A stretch of 64,000 nucleotides of DNA from Anaerotruncus rubiinfantis (GTDB taxonomy: Bacteria; Bacillota; Clostridia; Oscillospirales; Ruminococcaceae), in the NCBI RefSeq assembly GCF_900078395.1, contig NZ_FKLA01000008.1:310001-374000 (forward strand), in the 5' to 3' direction. The position numbers and the translations under genes were made by a program. Positions 1 to 8,923 of the stretch are shown one piece after another (position 1 is the stretch's first letter; the number at the start of each line of letters is the position of its first letter). The notes beneath the pieces were generated by a model, which was not told the DNA's origin, did not search any database, and was given only the letters and a program-made list of their open reading frames with translations.

Positions 1-57
1 AGCTGCTTTTTAGTAGAAGGCAGTTCGGTATACAGATTATAAGGAGGAATAGACAGA

Positions 58-1089
58 ATGGAAAAGAAGAAATCATTGATTATCGTGATCGCGGTTGTCG
101 TGGTCGTGCTGATCGCAGGGCTCGTCGTCACCAACATGATGGGCAAAGAGGACAAGTATCCTTCCCGCGACATCAACATGGTTGTGCCGTGGAATCCGGG
201 CGGGTCCACCGACCTGACCGGCCGTGCGCTGGCTGACGCCATGGGCAAAAGCCTGGGCACCAACATCGTTGTCACCAACACCCCTGGTTCCGGCGGATCG
301 GTCGGATCGCTGACCGTCATGAAGGCGGAAAAGGACGGTTACAACGTCCTTGCCAACGGCATGCTGGCGCTGACCTCAATGCCCGTGCTCGGCTACACCG
401 AAACCACCCAGCGCGATTGGGACTACTACCTCGCAACCTTCACCCCGAACGTCCTGGCCGTCAAGGCCGACTCTCCGTATCAGACCGCGCAGGATCTGCT
501 TGACGCAATGAAAGCGAACCCGGGCGAGATCACCGACGGTACTGGCGGCATGGGATCCGGCGGACACATCGGAATCGAGGTGCTCTGCGCGGCAACCGGC
601 CTGACCTACAAGCATGTCCCGTATGAGGGCGGCGGTAAAGCTGTCACTGCGGCGCTCGCCGGCGAAGTGGACTTCACCAGCCAGCTGCTTGTCGAGATGC
701 AGGATATGTTCGTTTCCGGCGACATGCGCGCACTTGCGAATTTCACTGAAAACGACATCACTCTGGAAAATGGCACTGTTATCCCGTCGATTCTGAAATT
801 TGCCCCTGAACTGGCTGACCGTATGCCGATGGGCGAGACCACCGGTATCGCTGTCCCGAAGGGCCAGCCGGATTATGTCTACGAGGCGCTGGACAAAGCG
901 TTTGACGAGGCGGTCAAGAACGAGGACTTCCTGTCCTTCTGCAAGACCAAAGGCTTTATCGTCAACACAATGGGCCGCGCGGAGGCGGAGCCTTACATCG
1001 AGAAACTTGCCTCCACTGTCACCTGGACCCTGTACGACTGCGGCGTCGCGACGATTTCTCCGGAAGAGTTCGACATCCCGCGCGCATAA
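58..1089 (+). CDS. tctC: Tripartite tricarboxylate transporter substrate-binding protein (TctC family)
   Basis: Extracytoplasmic solute receptor of a TctCAB-type secondary transporter that presents an organic or sugar acid to the TctA permease. The 343-residue product has a charged start (MEKKK), one hydrophobic segment at about residues 6-28 acting as signal or membrane anchor (no lipobox cysteine), then the family motif VVPWNPGGSTD near residue 41 and a GSGGSVGS stretch near residue 75. The ATG is preceded by AAGGAGGAA at ideal spacing. tctB and tctA follow in the same direction, which makes the family call firm. The ligand cannot be read from sequence; the downstream YiaK/YiaL homologues make a sugar acid plausible. 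Confidence 0.93.
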   Translation: MEKKKSLIIVIAVVVVVLIAGLVVTNMMGKEDKYPSRDINMVVPWNPGGSTDLTGRALADAMGKSLGTNIVVTNTPGSGGSVGSLTVMKAEKDGYNVLANGMLALTSMPVLGYTETTQRDWDYYLATFTPNVLAVKADSPYQTAQDLLDAMKANPGEITDGTGGMGSGGHIGIEVLCAATGLTYKHVPYEGGGKAVTAALAGEVDFTSQLLVEMQDMFVSGDMRALANFTENDITLENGTVIPSILKFAPELADRMPMGETTGIAVPKGQPDYVYEALDKAFDEAVKNEDFLSFCKTKGFIVNTMGRAEAEPYIEKLASTVTWTLYDCGVATISPEEFDIPRA

Positions 1090-1098
1090 GAAGTTTGA

Positions 1099-1123
1099 CC
1101 GGGGCGCCTGACGGGCGCCCCGG
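1099..1123 (+). promoter_or_regulatory. Intercistronic GC-rich hairpin between tctC and tctB
   Basis: A 10-bp perfect stem (CCGGGGCGCC / GGCGCCCCGG) with a 5-base loop lies 10 nt after the tctC stop. It has no T-run, so it is more likely an mRNA 3'-end stabiliser than a terminator. It would leave the receptor message more abundant than the permease message. Confidence 0.5.
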
Positions 1124-1137
1124 ATGGAATGAAAATG

Positions 1138-1178
1138 AAGCGGTTAGATGTCTAAAAAGCTCTAGCCGCTTTTCTTTA
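1138..1178 (+). terminator. Possible partial terminator between tctC and tctB
   Basis: AAGCGGTTAGA at 1138 pairs with TCTAGCCGCTT at 1161 (one wobble) and is followed by TTCTTT. The hairpin plus short T-rich tail resembles a leaky intrinsic terminator between receptor and permease genes. Confidence 0.5.
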
Positions 1179-1200
1179 GACAGTTACAAGGAGTGAGATC

Positions 1201-1683
1201 GTGGAAAACGATAAAAAGCGATTGGATTTTGTCTCGTCGGTCGTGATGTTCCTGCTTTCGATCTATGTGATCTTTGAAGGGATTCACATCTATCACGAGG
1301 CTGGAAAAGTCTTTTATTTGTCCCCCGCGTTGGTTCCGACAATGCTGGGGTGCGTACTTTGCCTTCTGAGCGTGGTGCTCTTCGGCTACAGCCTGAAAGA
1401 TGGGGGAATCTCCGCGCGCATGGCGGAGGTCAAAACCTATTTCAGCGGGATTTTCAAGGACTCCAACACCATGCGCATGTTCATCGGGGTTGTCCTGATG
1501 GCTGTTTACACCTTCATCCTCATCGAGATCCTGCCGTTTTGGATTGCCACCTTCCTGTTCATGTTCCTGCTGATGTACTTTCTCGATGCGGGCTCTCTTG
1601 TCAAGATCCTGCTGGTATCGGCAGCTTCGGTTGCGTTGATCGTATTACTTTTCCAGGTATGCTTCCGCGTGCCGTTACCATAA
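1201..1683 (+). CDS. tctB: TctB-type small membrane subunit
   Basis: Small integral membrane subunit of the TctCAB transporter, required with TctA for uptake. The 160-residue product shows four hydrophobic helices (about residues 10-28, 40-62, 90-110 and 112-155, the last region holding two closely spaced spans), the usual TctB size and layout. GTG start at 1201 follows GGAGTGAGATC. It lies 17 nt upstream of tctA and after two hairpins that separate it from tctC. Sequence conservation in TctB is low, so the call leans on topology and position. Confidence 0.85.
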   Translation: MENDKKRLDFVSSVVMFLLSIYVIFEGIHIYHEAGKVFYLSPALVPTMLGCVLCLLSVVLFGYSLKDGGISARMAEVKTYFSGIFKDSNTMRMFIGVVLMAVYTFILIEILPFWIATFLFMFLLMYFLDAGSLVKILLVSAASVALIVLLFQVCFRVPLP

Positions 1684-1699
1684 AGGAGGATAACAACAA

Positions 1700-3199
1700 A
1701 TGGCATTACAGTATCTTGCGCAGTCGTTTGCGACTGTGCTCACGCCGATCAATATTGGCGTATTGCTGCTGAGCACCTTTGCAGGCCTGATTATGGGAAT
1801 GCTTCCGGGACTCAGCGCGACCATGGCGGTGGCGCTGCTGACCGGCCTTACATACAGCCTTTCCCCGACCAGCGCGATCATTTCGCTGATCGGCGTCTAT
1901 GTCGGCTCGATTTCCGGCGGCTGCCAGGCGGCCGTCCTTCTGAATATCCCGGGAACCCCGGCGAGCGCGGCGACCGCGCTGGACGGCTTTCCGCTCGCAA
2001 ACCAGGGCAAGGGCGGCCTTGCAATTTTCCTGTGTACGACCGCTTCCTGCATTGGTACGCTCATCAGCGTATTGTGCGTGCTCACCCTGACCCCGCTGCT
2101 CACCAAACTGTCCCTGCAGTTCGGCAGCTGGGAATTCTTCCTGCTGAGCCTGTTCGGCGTCATCATCTGCGGAAACCTCACCTCAAAGGGCAGCGCCATC
2201 AAGGGCTGGATTTCCGGCATCCTTGGCCTGCTCATCGCGCAGGTCGGGCTCGACCAGCTCGACGCATTCCCGCGCTTTTCCTATGGGAACGTCAACATCA
2301 TGGCGGGACTGGCGCTGATTCCGATTATGATCGGCCTGTTCGGTTTCCCGGAGATCATCAAAGCCTTTAAGAAAACCGAGGAACATGTCCTGAAAATGTC
2401 CCCCTTCAAGATGCGGGAGGGCTTCTCGATCATTAAAAACCATACGATGGCCCTGATCCGTTCTTCGCTTATCGGCGTGGGCGTCGGCATTATTCCGGGC
2501 GTCGGCGAAGACGTCGGCGGCTGGCTCTCCTACTGGGCGACCAAATCGAGCAGCAAGCATCCGGAAAACTTCGGAAAAGGCGAGATGGCGGGTATGGTTT
2601 CGGCAGAAGCGGGCAACAACTCCTGCATCGGCGGCGCGATCATCCCGATCCTTTCGCTGGCCGTCCCCGGAAGCGCCCCCGCGGCGGTTCTGCTGGCGGC
2701 GTTCATGATGCATGGCTACCGTCCTGGGCCGCTCCTGATGAACGAAAGCCCGGAATTCCTTTATCAGGTCTGTGTCGACCTGTTTCTCGCCGCGATCGCC
2801 ATGTGGCTGCTTGCCCAGATCGTTGCGAAATTCTCGGTTAAGATCCTCGGCGTCAAAAAAGAGCTGCTCATGCCGGTCATCTATGTCCTGTGCATCGTCG
2901 GTTCCTTTGTCATCAACCACATCACCTTCGATGTGAAGGTCATGTTCCTCTTCGGCATCGTCGGGTTCTTCCTGGCCTGGGCGGAATACCCGGCCGCGCC
3001 GTTCCTGCTCGGCGTTATTCTCGGCTCGATGACCGACTCGAATCTGCGCCGTGCGCTGACCATCTCGAACGGAAGCTTCATGCCGATGCTTCAGCGCCCG
3101 CTGAGCATCCTGTTTATCGTTGCGATCGTCTGCCTGATTCTGTCCCAGTTCGGTGTGTTCAACAAACTGAAACGGAAAAAGACGGCGAAAACAGCCTGA
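1700..3199 (+). CDS. tctA: TctA-type large permease subunit
   Basis: Large membrane subunit (499 aa, about 11-12 predicted helices) that forms the translocation path for the acid delivered by TctC. Both TctA signature loops are visible: GMLPGLSATMAVALL near residue 33 and its internal repeat GVGVGIIPGVGEDVGG near residue 259. Length is typical for the family. ATG at 1700 is preceded by AAAGGAGG. The C-terminus is short, basic and cytoplasmic. It is last of the transporter genes and runs directly into three dehydrogenase genes, so transport and catabolism appear co-transcribed. Confidence 0.95.
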   Translation: MALQYLAQSFATVLTPINIGVLLLSTFAGLIMGMLPGLSATMAVALLTGLTYSLSPTSAIISLIGVYVGSISGGCQAAVLLNIPGTPASAATALDGFPLANQGKGGLAIFLCTTASCIGTLISVLCVLTLTPLLTKLSLQFGSWEFFLLSLFGVIICGNLTSKGSAIKGWISGILGLLIAQVGLDQLDAFPRFSYGNVNIMAGLALIPIMIGLFGFPEIIKAFKKTEEHVLKMSPFKMREGFSIIKNHTMALIRSSLIGVGVGIIPGVGEDVGGWLSYWATKSSSKHPENFGKGEMAGMVSAEAGNNSCIGGAIIPILSLAVPGSAPAAVLLAAFMMHGYRPGPLLMNESPEFLYQVCVDLFLAAIAMWLLAQIVAKFSVKILGVKKELLMPVIYVLCIVGSFVINHITFDVKVMFLFGIVGFFLAWAEYPAAPFLLGVILGSMTDSNLRRALTISNGSFMPMLQRPLSILFIVAIVCLILSQFGVFNKLKRKKTAKTA

Positions 3200-3226
3200 A
3201 CATTTTAAGAAAGCGGGGAAAGCCAT

Positions 3227-4357
3227 ATGAAAACAATTCGGATTGGGCTTGTGGGCACCGGTTTTTCGGCCGCGCTGCACGCGGAGGCGTACCGCCTGGT
3301 ACATGGGTACGACGCGCGCATCTGCGCGGCGGCCTCCCCGGCGCCGGACGCGAAAGCTTTTGCAAAAAAATACGGGATACCGTCGGTTTATGGCAGTATG
3401 AAAGAGATGCTTGCGGCACAGGAGATCGACCTGGTTGATATCTGCACGCCGCCCTGCATGCACGTTTCGATGATCCGTGAAGCGCTCGCGGCAAAAAAAC
3501 ACGTGATCAGCGAAAAGCCGCTGACCGGCTGGTTTGGGAATCCACAGGACCCGCGAATGCTCGAACATGTGACCGAGGAGCTCGACAGCCTGCGCGAAGC
3601 GGTCAACGCGAGCGGGAAACATTTCTTTTACGCGGAGAATTTTGTCTATGCGCCGTCGGTGCAGAAGAGCCGCGGCCTGATTAAGGCGGCGGGAGACAAG
3701 GTGCTGTTTTTGCGCGGCGAGGAATCCCACAGCGGTTCGCACGCGCCGCACGCCGCGCTCTGGAGCGCGAACGGCGGCGGGTCGCTCATCCGGCAGGGCT
3801 GCCATCCGCTTTCGGCGCTTCTCTATCTCAAAGGGGCGCAGGCGGGAAACTGCGGCGTCGTAGATGTCATGGGCGACATGGGCTACCTTGTCCCCGCGCT
3901 CACCGAACAGGAGCGCCGCCATATCAGCGCGCGTCCGAAGGATGTGGAGGACCTTGCAAACGTGACCTTCACGTTTGCGGATGGGACCAAGGGAAGCGTG
4001 ACTGCGGGCGACATGGTGCTGGGCGGGGTGCGCAACACGGTGGAGGTTTTCACCACCGGCGGCGCCCATCGCTGCAACATCGCGCCGAATGACGCGATGC
4101 AGGTTTACCATGTGGAAGATGAAAAGCTGCAAAATGAATACTTTACCGAAAAGCTGGAGACCCGCAGGGGCTGGCAGTCGGTTTTTCTTGACGAGTCTTA
4201 CGCCCGCGGATACGTGGGTGAACTGCAGGATTTTCTCATGTGCGCTGCGGGCGACAAGGCAAACCCGGAATCAGGCTTCGCGCTCGCATATGAAACCACG
4301 CGAGTCATCTATGCGGCTTACCAGTCCGCACTTTTGGGGAAGCGGATTTCCCTGTAG
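3227..4357 (+). CDS. Gfo/Idh/MocA family oxidoreductase (1 of 3)
   Basis: NAD(P)-dependent dehydrogenase of the Gfo/Idh/MocA family, expected to oxidise or reduce a hydroxyl of a sugar, sugar acid or inositol-like substrate. The N-terminal Rossmann fold shows GLVGTGFSAALHAEAY (residues 7-22), then VDICTPP and the conserved EKPLTG lysine motif near residue 100. The C-terminal half forms the substrate domain (GGGSLIRQGCHPLSAL). Length is 376 aa. It lies 27 nt after tctA and 41 nt before a second family member. An insertion of about 15 residues follows EKPLTG, so it is probably not interchangeable with its two neighbours. Confidence 0.88.
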   Translation: MKTIRIGLVGTGFSAALHAEAYRLVHGYDARICAAASPAPDAKAFAKKYGIPSVYGSMKEMLAAQEIDLVDICTPPCMHVSMIREALAAKKHVISEKPLTGWFGNPQDPRMLEHVTEELDSLREAVNASGKHFFYAENFVYAPSVQKSRGLIKAAGDKVLFLRGEESHSGSHAPHAALWSANGGGSLIRQGCHPLSALLYLKGAQAGNCGVVDVMGDMGYLVPALTEQERRHISARPKDVEDLANVTFTFADGTKGSVTAGDMVLGGVRNTVEVFTTGGAHRCNIAPNDAMQVYHVEDEKLQNEYFTEKLETRRGWQSVFLDESYARGYVGELQDFLMCAAGDKANPESGFALAYETTRVIYAAYQSALLGKRISL

Positions 4358-4398
4358 CAGACGCCGGGGAACACCCCGGAAACGGAAGGAGAATCTCT

Positions 4399-5550
4399 AT
4401 GCTTGGAATTGCAATTTTGGGCGTCGGGGATATCGCGAACGTCCACATTGAAGCCTACCAGGCGCTTGCGGACCGCTGCGAGATCCGCGCGCTGGTGGAT
4501 ATTTTTCAGGATAAGGCGGAAGCAAAACGTCAAAAATACGGCCTTTCCTGTGACGTGGTCACCGATTATAAGACGCTGCTCGACCGCAAGGATATCGATC
4601 TGGTATCGATCTGCCTGCCGCCGTCCGCGCACTGCGATGTGGCGGTCGATTTTTTGCGGGCTGGCAAGCATGTCCTGTGCGAAAAGCCGATGGCGCCGTC
4701 GCTCGAACAGTGCGACCGGATGATCGCTGCGGCGAAGGAAGGCGGCGCGAAGCTCGGTGTGGTCGCGCAGAACCGCTTCAAACCGGACATCATGCGCACC
4801 AAGAAGCTGCTGGAGAGCGGCGTGCTCGGCCCGATTTATTTCACGCAGGCAAACTCGCTCTGGTGGCGCGGGGACAACTATTATGATCTGTGGTGGCGCG
4901 GCACCTGGGAGAAAGAGGGCGGCGGATGCACCTTCATCCATGCGGTGCATCATATCGACCTGTTTTTGTGGCTGATGGGCGACCTTCGGGAGATTTCCGC
5001 GATGGTTTCGAATCAGAATCACCAGAACAGCGAGGTCGAGGACGTTTCAATTTCAACCCTGCGTTTTCAAAACGGCGCGGTCGGCACGATGATCGCTTCA
5101 CTTTTACACCATGGCGAGGAGCAGAAGATCATCATCGACGGCGAAAACGGCTCAATCGAAATCCCGCACAAGGTCGCTTCCGACAAACAGCAGCCAAACG
5201 GCTATCCCGAGCCGAACGACCCGATGCGCGAGAAGATCGAGGAGACTTTCAGAAGCTTCCCCGACCTGCCGTATCAGGATCACTGCGGCCAGATTGAAAA
5301 TATGATCTCGGCCATCGAAAACGGGACCGAACCGCTGATTACCGGTGTGGATGGCCGCAAGACGGTGGAGTTCATCACGGCGGTCTATCAGTCCGCGTTC
5401 CTCGGGGAAAAAGTCACCTTCCCGATGAGTGAAAAGGACCCCTTCTACACAAAGGAAGGGCTCATGCAGAAGGCGGTCAGGTTCCATCAGAAAACCAAGA
5501 GCGTGGAAAACTATGCCGACATCGGCATCAAGGTTGGCGGTTCGCTCTAA
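4399..5550 (+). CDS. Gfo/Idh/MocA family oxidoreductase (2 of 3)
   Basis: Second dehydrogenase of the set (383 aa). The nucleotide-binding motif GVGDIANVHIEAY lies at residues 8-20, VSICLPPSAH near 70 and CEKPMAPS near 94. The substrate domain has GGGCTFIHAVHHIDLFLWLMGD near residue 175, the usual G-x-x-x-D/H-x-x-H-x-x-D pattern of active members. An AAGGAG site precedes the ATG at 4399. It probably acts on the same compound as its neighbours, either by sequential oxidation and reduction or by NAD-assisted isomerisation; sequence alone does not say which. Confidence 0.9.
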   Translation: MLGIAILGVGDIANVHIEAYQALADRCEIRALVDIFQDKAEAKRQKYGLSCDVVTDYKTLLDRKDIDLVSICLPPSAHCDVAVDFLRAGKHVLCEKPMAPSLEQCDRMIAAAKEGGAKLGVVAQNRFKPDIMRTKKLLESGVLGPIYFTQANSLWWRGDNYYDLWWRGTWEKEGGGCTFIHAVHHIDLFLWLMGDLREISAMVSNQNHQNSEVEDVSISTLRFQNGAVGTMIASLLHHGEEQKIIIDGENGSIEIPHKVASDKQQPNGYPEPNDPMREKIEETFRSFPDLPYQDHCGQIENMISAIENGTEPLITGVDGRKTVEFITAVYQSAFLGEKVTFPMSEKDPFYTKEGLMQKAVRFHQKTKSVENYADIGIKVGGSL

Positions 5551-5562
5551 AAGGAGATCATA

Positions 5563-6651
5563 ATGCAAAAATCCGACGGAATGAACTACGCTCCCGTTTC
5601 ACAGGGCAGGGTGGAGATGGCCTGCAGGCCGGGTGAATTCCCATTCGGGGTCATCGGGCTGGATCACGGGCACATCTATGCGATCTGCAACGGCCTTCTT
5701 GAGGCGGGAGCGACCCTCAATAAAGTCTGGGACCCGGACCCAGAGAAGGTCCGGGCTTTCCTTGCGCGTTACCCGCAGGCGCAGGCCGCCGAAAATGAAG
5801 CGCAGGTGCTTGACGATCCGGACGCCAGGCTGATTGCCAGCGCGATCCGCCCAAGCCGCCGCTGTGCCTTGGGGCTGCGGGTGATGGAACACGGCAAGGA
5901 CTATTTTGTCGATAAGCCCGGAATGCTCACAAAAGAGGAGCTTTCAGCGGCGCGGGAAGCCTGCGCGCGGACAGGGCAAAAATATGTGATCTATTATGGT
6001 GAACGCATCCACGTGGAGGGCGCGGTCTTTGCCGAGGAGCTGATCCGCTCCGGCGCGGTGGGAAAGGTGCGGCAGGTGACGATCCTGGCGCCCCACCGGC
6101 TCAACCGCCCGACCCGTCCGGACTGGTTTTTCGAGGAAAGCGAAAACGGCGGGATCATCACCGATCTCGGCAGCCACCAGATCGAACAGTTTTTGACCTA
6201 CTGCGGCGCAAAGACCGCGGCGGTACTACAAAGCGCAGTCGCCAATTACGCCAACCGTGACAAACCCCATTTCTGCGATTTCGGAGAAGGTGTGCTGCTC
6301 GCGGACAACGGCGCGACCTGTTTTTTTCGGGTGGACTGGTTCACCCCGGACGGAATGGGCGCCTGGGGGGACGGGCGCGTCTTTGTGATGGGCGAGAAGG
6401 GATCAATTGAAATCCGCAAATATATCGACGTGTCCGTTTCGCACGACGGCGACCATGTCATCTGGGTGGATGCCGAAGGCGAACACCGCGCCCAGGTGAC
6501 CGGAAAGACTGGGTTTGTCTTTTTCGGGCGGCTGATCCGAGACTGTCTGGATCGAACCGAAAACGCTATCACGCAGGAGCACACCTTTGAGGCGATGCGC
6601 CTGGCGATCGAAACCCAGGAGAAAGCGCTGCGGATCGATACAAAAGGATAA
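5563..6651 (+). CDS. Gfo/Idh/MocA family oxidoreductase (3 of 3)
   Basis: Third, more divergent dehydrogenase (362 aa), starting only 12 nt after the previous stop with AAAGGAGATC as ribosome binding site. Its first 25 residues are an extra N-terminal extension before the Rossmann motif GVIGLDHGHIYAI. The usual EKP is DKPG (FVDKPGMLT), and the active-site pattern is GGIITDLGSHQIEQFL. It ends inside a strong terminator, so it closes the transcript that began with tctC. The three paralogues share only family-level similarity, arguing against recent duplication. Confidence 0.88.
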   Translation: MQKSDGMNYAPVSQGRVEMACRPGEFPFGVIGLDHGHIYAICNGLLEAGATLNKVWDPDPEKVRAFLARYPQAQAAENEAQVLDDPDARLIASAIRPSRRCALGLRVMEHGKDYFVDKPGMLTKEELSAAREACARTGQKYVIYYGERIHVEGAVFAEELIRSGAVGKVRQVTILAPHRLNRPTRPDWFFEESENGGIITDLGSHQIEQFLTYCGAKTAAVLQSAVANYANRDKPHFCDFGEGVLLADNGATCFFRVDWFTPDGMGAWGDGRVFVMGEKGSIEIRKYIDVSVSHDGDHVIWVDAEGEHRAQVTGKTGFVFFGRLIRDCLDRTENAITQEHTFEAMRLAIETQEKALRIDTKG

Positions 6652-6694
6652 AACCGGCCGCGGCCACCCCACCGGGATGGCCGCGGCCGGTTTT
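6651..6694 (+). terminator. Strong intrinsic terminator
   Basis: A 16-bp perfect stem (AAACCGGCCGCGGCCA paired with its complement) with an 11-base loop and flanking T/A runs overlaps the last codons of the third dehydrogenase gene. Confidence 0.85.
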
Positions 6695-6747
6695 ACAGTT
6701 GCACATCAAACGGAATTGCGGTATCATTGAGGAGAAAGGCGGCAGAT

Positions 6748-7752
6748 ATGAGAATTCCGTTTGACGAAATGGTGAATGAATTCACCCGCATACTGATAAA
6801 ATACGGCTTTTCCGAGGAGCGTGCCCGCAAAAGCGCAACCCTGTTTGCGGAAAACAGCCTTGACGGCATCTACAGCCACGGTGTGAACCGCTTCCCCCGT
6901 GTGATCTCTTACATTGAAAAAGGGCTCATCGACGTGGACGCCGCGCCGACCTTTATGGAAAGCGTGGGCGCGGTTGAACGCTGGAATGGGAATCTCGGCA
7001 TGGGCAACCTGAACGCGCAGATCTGCATGACGCGCGCGGTCGAGTTGGCGCACCGGTATGGCATCGGATGCGTCGCGCTCCAGAATACCAGCCACTGGAT
7101 GCGCGGCGGCTCATATGGCTGGCAGGCCGCAAATGCGGGCTGTATCGGCATCTGCTGGACCAATACCCAGCCGAATATGCCCGCGTGGGGAGCGAAAGAC
7201 CGCCGGATCGGAAACAATCCCTTTGTCATTGCGGTCCCGCGCGCAAACGGGCGGCATGTCGTGGTTGACTGCGCGATGGCGCAGTATTCCTACGGGAAAA
7301 TCGAGGAATACAGGCGCAGCGGCGCATCGCTCCCGTTTCCGGGCGGGTTCGACGGGGAGGGCCGTCTCACCTGCGATCCAGCCGAGATCGAAAAGAGCCA
7401 GCGCGTCCTGCCGATGGGCTATTGGAAAGGCTCCGGTATTTCCATCGCTCTGGATCTGGTCGCGGCGATGCTTTCGGGCGGTCGCACGGTCACCGAAATC
7501 GGCAGGCAGGGGGAAGACGAATACGGCCTGTCCCAGTTTCTGCTGGCGATCGATCCGGGCAGATTCAACACCCCGGACATGACCGATGCGATGGTAGACG
7601 CGGTGGTGAATGACATTGCGGACAGTATGCCGGACCGGAAAGGCGGGCAGATCCGCTATCCGGGACAGAAGGATTACGAAACCCGGATGGACAACCTGGC
7701 AAATGGAATCCCGGTCATCGAGGAGATTTGGGAGAGGATCAAGCGGTTCTGA
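6748..7752 (+). CDS. yiaK: 2,3-diketo-L-gulonate reductase (YiaK-type LDH2 family)
   Basis: Reductase of the LDH2/malate dehydrogenase-like family; the E. coli homologue YiaK reduces 2,3-diketo-L-gulonate to 3-keto-L-gulonate with NADH in the cytoplasm. The 334-residue product retains the YiaK features SHGVNRFPR (near residue 44), HWMRGGSYGWQAA, GICWTN, WGAKDRRIGNNP and LPMGYWKGSG. I chose ATG at 6748, 9 nt after GGAGAAAGG, rather than a TTG 21 nt upstream that overlaps that site. A YiaL homologue follows, as in the E. coli yia operon. It supports a sugar-acid role for the transporter cluster; a related 2-keto acid as true substrate remains possible. Confidence 0.9.
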   Translation: MRIPFDEMVNEFTRILIKYGFSEERARKSATLFAENSLDGIYSHGVNRFPRVISYIEKGLIDVDAAPTFMESVGAVERWNGNLGMGNLNAQICMTRAVELAHRYGIGCVALQNTSHWMRGGSYGWQAANAGCIGICWTNTQPNMPAWGAKDRRIGNNPFVIAVPRANGRHVVVDCAMAQYSYGKIEEYRRSGASLPFPGGFDGEGRLTCDPAEIEKSQRVLPMGYWKGSGISIALDLVAAMLSGGRTVTEIGRQGEDEYGLSQFLLAIDPGRFNTPDMTDAMVDAVVNDIADSMPDRKGGQIRYPGQKDYETRMDNLANGIPVIEEIWERIKRF

Positions 7753-7785
7753 TCGGACCGCCTATTCAGAAAGGAGCAATTCACT

Positions 7786-8247
7786 ATGTTGACAACCCAG
7801 CTTGCACTTGCGGAAAAATACGACTTCTGCTCAGAAAGATTCCAGAAAGCCTATGCATTCCTGCGCCGTGAGGACCTCGCGTCGCTTGCGCCGGGAAAGT
7901 ATCCGATCGACGGAGAAACGGTTTTTGCCAGCGTGCAGGAATATGAGACTGCGCCGGCCAGCACCCTGCGCTTTGAGGCGCATGAGAAATATTTTGACAT
8001 CCAGTACATGGTCGCGGGTGAGGAGATTTTTGCCTATTGCCCAAGCGAGGTGCTGCAAGCGGATACTGCGTACGATGCGGAAAACGATATCGTATTTTTT
8101 AAAGAACCCGCTGCAAAGCAGGTTGCCAACGTCCTTTTAACGCCGGGCGAATTTGTCATCGTCGCGCCGGAGGACGCCCATAAGCCGCGCTGCGCTGTGG
8201 AAAATCCGGTTCCGGCCAAAAAGATCGTCATCAAGGTTCTGGTTTGA
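7786..8247 (+). CDS. yiaL: YhcH/YjgK/YiaL family protein
   Basis: Small cupin-fold protein (153 aa) of the YhcH/YjgK/YiaL family, found beside sugar-acid and sialic-acid catabolic genes and thought to assist sugar anomer or isomer handling; its reaction is not settled. Family residues are visible: EAHEKYFDIQYMVAGEE (residues 66-82), and near the C-terminus VAPEDAHKPRCA with the metal-type histidine and KKIVIKV. GAAAGGAGC precedes the ATG at 7786. It sits 33 nt after yiaK and ends just before a bidirectional terminator. Confidence 0.9.
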   Translation: MLTTQLALAEKYDFCSERFQKAYAFLRREDLASLAPGKYPIDGETVFASVQEYETAPASTLRFEAHEKYFDIQYMVAGEEIFAYCPSEVLQADTAYDAENDIVFFKEPAAKQVANVLLTPGEFVIVAPEDAHKPRCAVENPVPAKKIVIKVLV

Positions 8248-8258
8248 TCCCAACGATC

Positions 8259-8294
8259 AAAAGAGGCGTCCACCTTCCGGTGGACGCCTCTTTT
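8259..8294. terminator. Bidirectional terminator between convergent operons
   Basis: AAAAGAGGCGTCCACC pairs perfectly with its complement across a TTCC loop, with A and T runs on either side. It separates yiaL (plus) from the radical SAM gene (minus). Confidence 0.88.
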
Positions 8295-8305
8295 ACACAT
8301 CTATA

Positions 8306-8908
8306 TTATTCGGTGAAGTGCCTTACCCGCAGCGGAATTCCAATTTCCCGGGCGATTTTTTCGCAGCCCGCGATGTCGGCGGCGGGGATGACGTCCACCA
8401 CCGAGAACTTCACCTCCGGGACATACTGTTTGCAGTCCCGGGCAAACTGGAGCATTGCGCCGTAGGCCGTTTCCCCAAACGAAGGACGGCAGAGCCGCAG
8501 GTAATACTGTGGATCGGAGGTGTTGAGACTGATCGAAACAGTATCGATAAGTCCTTCCAGCAGCGGGGCAGTCGTTTTTTTGCAGATGAGGTCTCCGAGT
8601 CCATTCGTGTTGATGCGGATCTTTGCACGGCTCACACCGCGCAGGTACCGGCTGACTGCGAGGAGCCGGTCGAGCGCGCAGAAGGGTTCGCCGTAACCGC
8701 AGAAGATGATCTCATCAAAGTCCGCGGGATGATAGTGCGCGAAAGCAGCGATCACCTCGTCCGCGGACGGCTCATGCTCCAGCCAGAGGCTTTGGGCGGA
8801 ACCGAGCCCATCCATCTGCGAACGGATACAGAAAGTACAGCGGCAGGGGCATTTGTTGGTCAGATTGATATAAAGTTTGCCGTCATAGGTATATAACAAT
8901 TCTTCCAT
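8306..8908 (-). CDS. TatD-associated-type radical SAM protein
   Basis: Short radical SAM enzyme (200 aa) resembling the family often found next to TatD nuclease genes. The [4Fe-4S]/SAM motif C-x3-C-x2-C is seen in NKCPCRCTFC near residue 18, followed by the GYGEP glycine-rich SAM motif near residue 70 and INTNGLGD. It lacks any C-terminal auxiliary cluster domain. AAGGAGGAG precedes the ATG. It is last in a three-gene minus-strand operon with a pyridoxal-kinase-type gene and an ECF S component, but no TatD gene is present here. The substrate is unknown. Confidence 0.82.
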   Translation of the reverse strand: MEELLYTYDGKLYINLTNKCPCRCTFCIRSQMDGLGSAQSLWLEHEPSADEVIAAFAHYHPADFDEIIFCGYGEPFCALDRLLAVSRYLRGVSRAKIRINTNGLGDLICKKTTAPLLEGLIDTVSISLNTSDPQYYLRLCRPSFGETAYGAMLQFARDCKQYVPEVKFSVVDVIPAADIAGCEKIAREIGIPLRVRHFTE

Positions 8909-8923
8909 CCTGTATTCTCCTCC

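Noticed and set aside
2183..4132. A 649-codon open frame on the minus strand opposite tctA and the first dehydrogenase gene
   Set aside because: It is antisense to two well-recognised genes, has Arg/His-rich composition typical of a GC-rich shadow frame, and has no ribosome binding site.
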